6,354 nt of DNA, from the NCBI GenBank assembly GCA_020201235.1, contig JAIVHD010000120.1, forward strand, positions 1 through 6,354. Direction: 5' to 3'. The notes beneath the pieces were generated by a model that had not been told where the DNA came from, made no database searches, and saw only the letters and a program-made list of their open reading frames with translations. Both the position numbers and the translations under genes were made by a program. The DNA comes from Lysobacteraceae bacterium. Its GTDB lineage: Bacteria > Pseudomonadota > Gammaproteobacteria > Xanthomonadales > Wenzhouxiangellaceae. Numbering within the stretch: position 1 is the stretch's first letter; each line of letters opens with the position of its first letter. Below, piece by piece: positions 5,852 to 6,354 of this stretch.

Positions 5852-5880
5852 AGTATAGGACGAAATCAGTCACGGTTCCA
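5852..5880 (-). promoter_or_regulatory. Candidate sigma70-type promoter of the exported-protein gene
   Basis: On the minus strand TATACT (5857-5852) is a five-of-six match to the -10 consensus, 37 bases before the ATG. TGGAAC (5880-5875) sits 17 bases upstream but matches TTGACA in only three positions. The leader would be about 30 bases with GAGGG near its end. The -10 is plausible; the -35 is weak. The gap 5815-5886 holds nothing else recognisable. Confidence -1.
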
Positions 5881-5886
5881 GTTCGA

Positions 5887-6354
5887 TTATTCAATATCGG
5901 CCAGCAATTCGACCGCTTTTTTGACTTCACCCAACCCGCACGCGCGTCGGACAAACAGTTCCCGTGCCGGACGGGCAAAGCGCATGGCGGTGAAGCCGGC
6001 ACCCAGTGCGAGGCGGCCGGGCTGGCCGAGGCCCTGGCTTTCGTTGATGGCGTGAATGCCGCCGGCAACCAGCGTCGAGTCGGATCCGCGGCGGCGGCTG
6101 TAGCGGTCGATGCGATGGGTCGGGTCGCGGCCGTCGTGCCAGCCTTGCAGCGCCTCGATGAGTGCCGCGACATCGGCCAGCCCAAGGTTCAGGCCCTGGC
6201 CGGCCAGCGGGTGGACGCTGCGCGCGGCGTCTCCGATGAGCGCAACCCGGCCGGCCGCTAGCGCGCTGGATTGGCGTCGCACCAGCGCCAGGGCGTGGCG
6301 TTGGCCGGCGCGGTTGACGCTGCCGAACGGTGAATTCTTGCAGTGCGCGACCAG
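5887..6354 (-). CDS. UbiH/UbiF/VisC-family FAD-dependent hydroxylase, C-terminal part, cut by right edge
   Basis: Flavoprotein monooxygenases of this family hydroxylate the ring of ubiquinone precursors using NAD(P)H and O2, associated with the inner membrane. The window holds the last 155 residues of a protein usually about 390-410 long; the frame is open to the right edge and the N-terminal Rossmann GxGxxG lies outside. The key motif is GRVALIGDAARSVHPLAGQG followed by LNLGLADVAAL, the second FAD-binding signature (GDAAHxxHPxxGQGxNxGxxD). RIDRYSRRRGSDSTLVAGGI corresponds to the family's RYERxRRxDN block, and RPARELFVRRACGLG matches the end of the catalytic domain. The short acidic tail ends VKKAVELLADIE. 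The usual His after GDAA is Arg here. The length after the FAD motif looks normal, with no sign of damage. The family is firm, but UbiH, UbiI and UbiF cannot be separated from this part. Confidence -1.
   Translation of the reverse strand: MVAHCKNSPFGSVNRAGQRHALALVRRQSSALAAGRVALIGDAARSVHPLAGQGLNLGLADVAALIEALQGWHDGRDPTHRIDRYSRRRGSDSTLVAGGIHAINESQGLGQPGRLALGAGFTAMRFARPARELFVRRACGLGEVKKAVELLADIE

Noticed and set aside
1..6354. CRISPR arrays, tRNA or rRNA genes, insertion-sequence transposases
   Set aside because: No regularly spaced direct repeats, cloverleaf-like or rRNA sequence, or transposase motifs were seen on either strand.

Overview
GC-rich proteobacterial DNA, most likely from a gammaproteobacterium. 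This rests on an HrpA-type DEAH RNA helicase with a DUF3418 C-terminus, a UbiH/VisC-type flavin hydroxylase, a cold-shock/DUF1294 protein and a secreted protein ending in a hydrophobic, arginine-capped tail like the IPTL-type exosortase signal. A Wenzhouxiangella- or Xanthomonadales-like source would fit, but that is inference. All recognisable genes are on the minus strand except a PIN-domain remnant.

Layout, left to right. Positions 1-353 carry the start of a PduO-type cobalamin adenosyltransferase, cut by the left edge. Positions 470-3984 hold hrpA in two minus-strand pieces: an 849-residue N-terminal piece with a complete helicase core (1435-3984) and a 322-residue C-terminal piece (470-1438). 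About 110-130 residues of the DUF3418 region are missing between them and the frame changes at the junction. Positions 4049-4456 hold a plus-strand VapC-like PIN-domain ORF lacking the N-terminal catalytic Asp motif and any partner antitoxin. Positions 4468-4570 form a MITE/REP-like inverted repeat. Positions 4574-4976 hold a cold-shock-domain/DUF1294 gene, also with an internal deletion and frame change. Positions 5035-5064 form a strong terminator. Positions 5119-5814 encode an exported protein with a PPC-like beta-sandwich and a C-terminal sorting-like tail. Positions 5887-6354 encode the C-terminus of a UbiH/VisC-family FAD monooxygenase, cut by the right edge.

The genes do not form one pathway. 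The ends are housekeeping cofactor genes (B12 adenosylation, probable ubiquinone hydroxylation). The most striking feature is in the middle: three neighbouring genes between about 1435 and 4976 have each lost coding sequence, beside an inverted-repeat element. That is either real local gene decay or an assembly that dropped short segments. No convincing new multi-gene system is visible.
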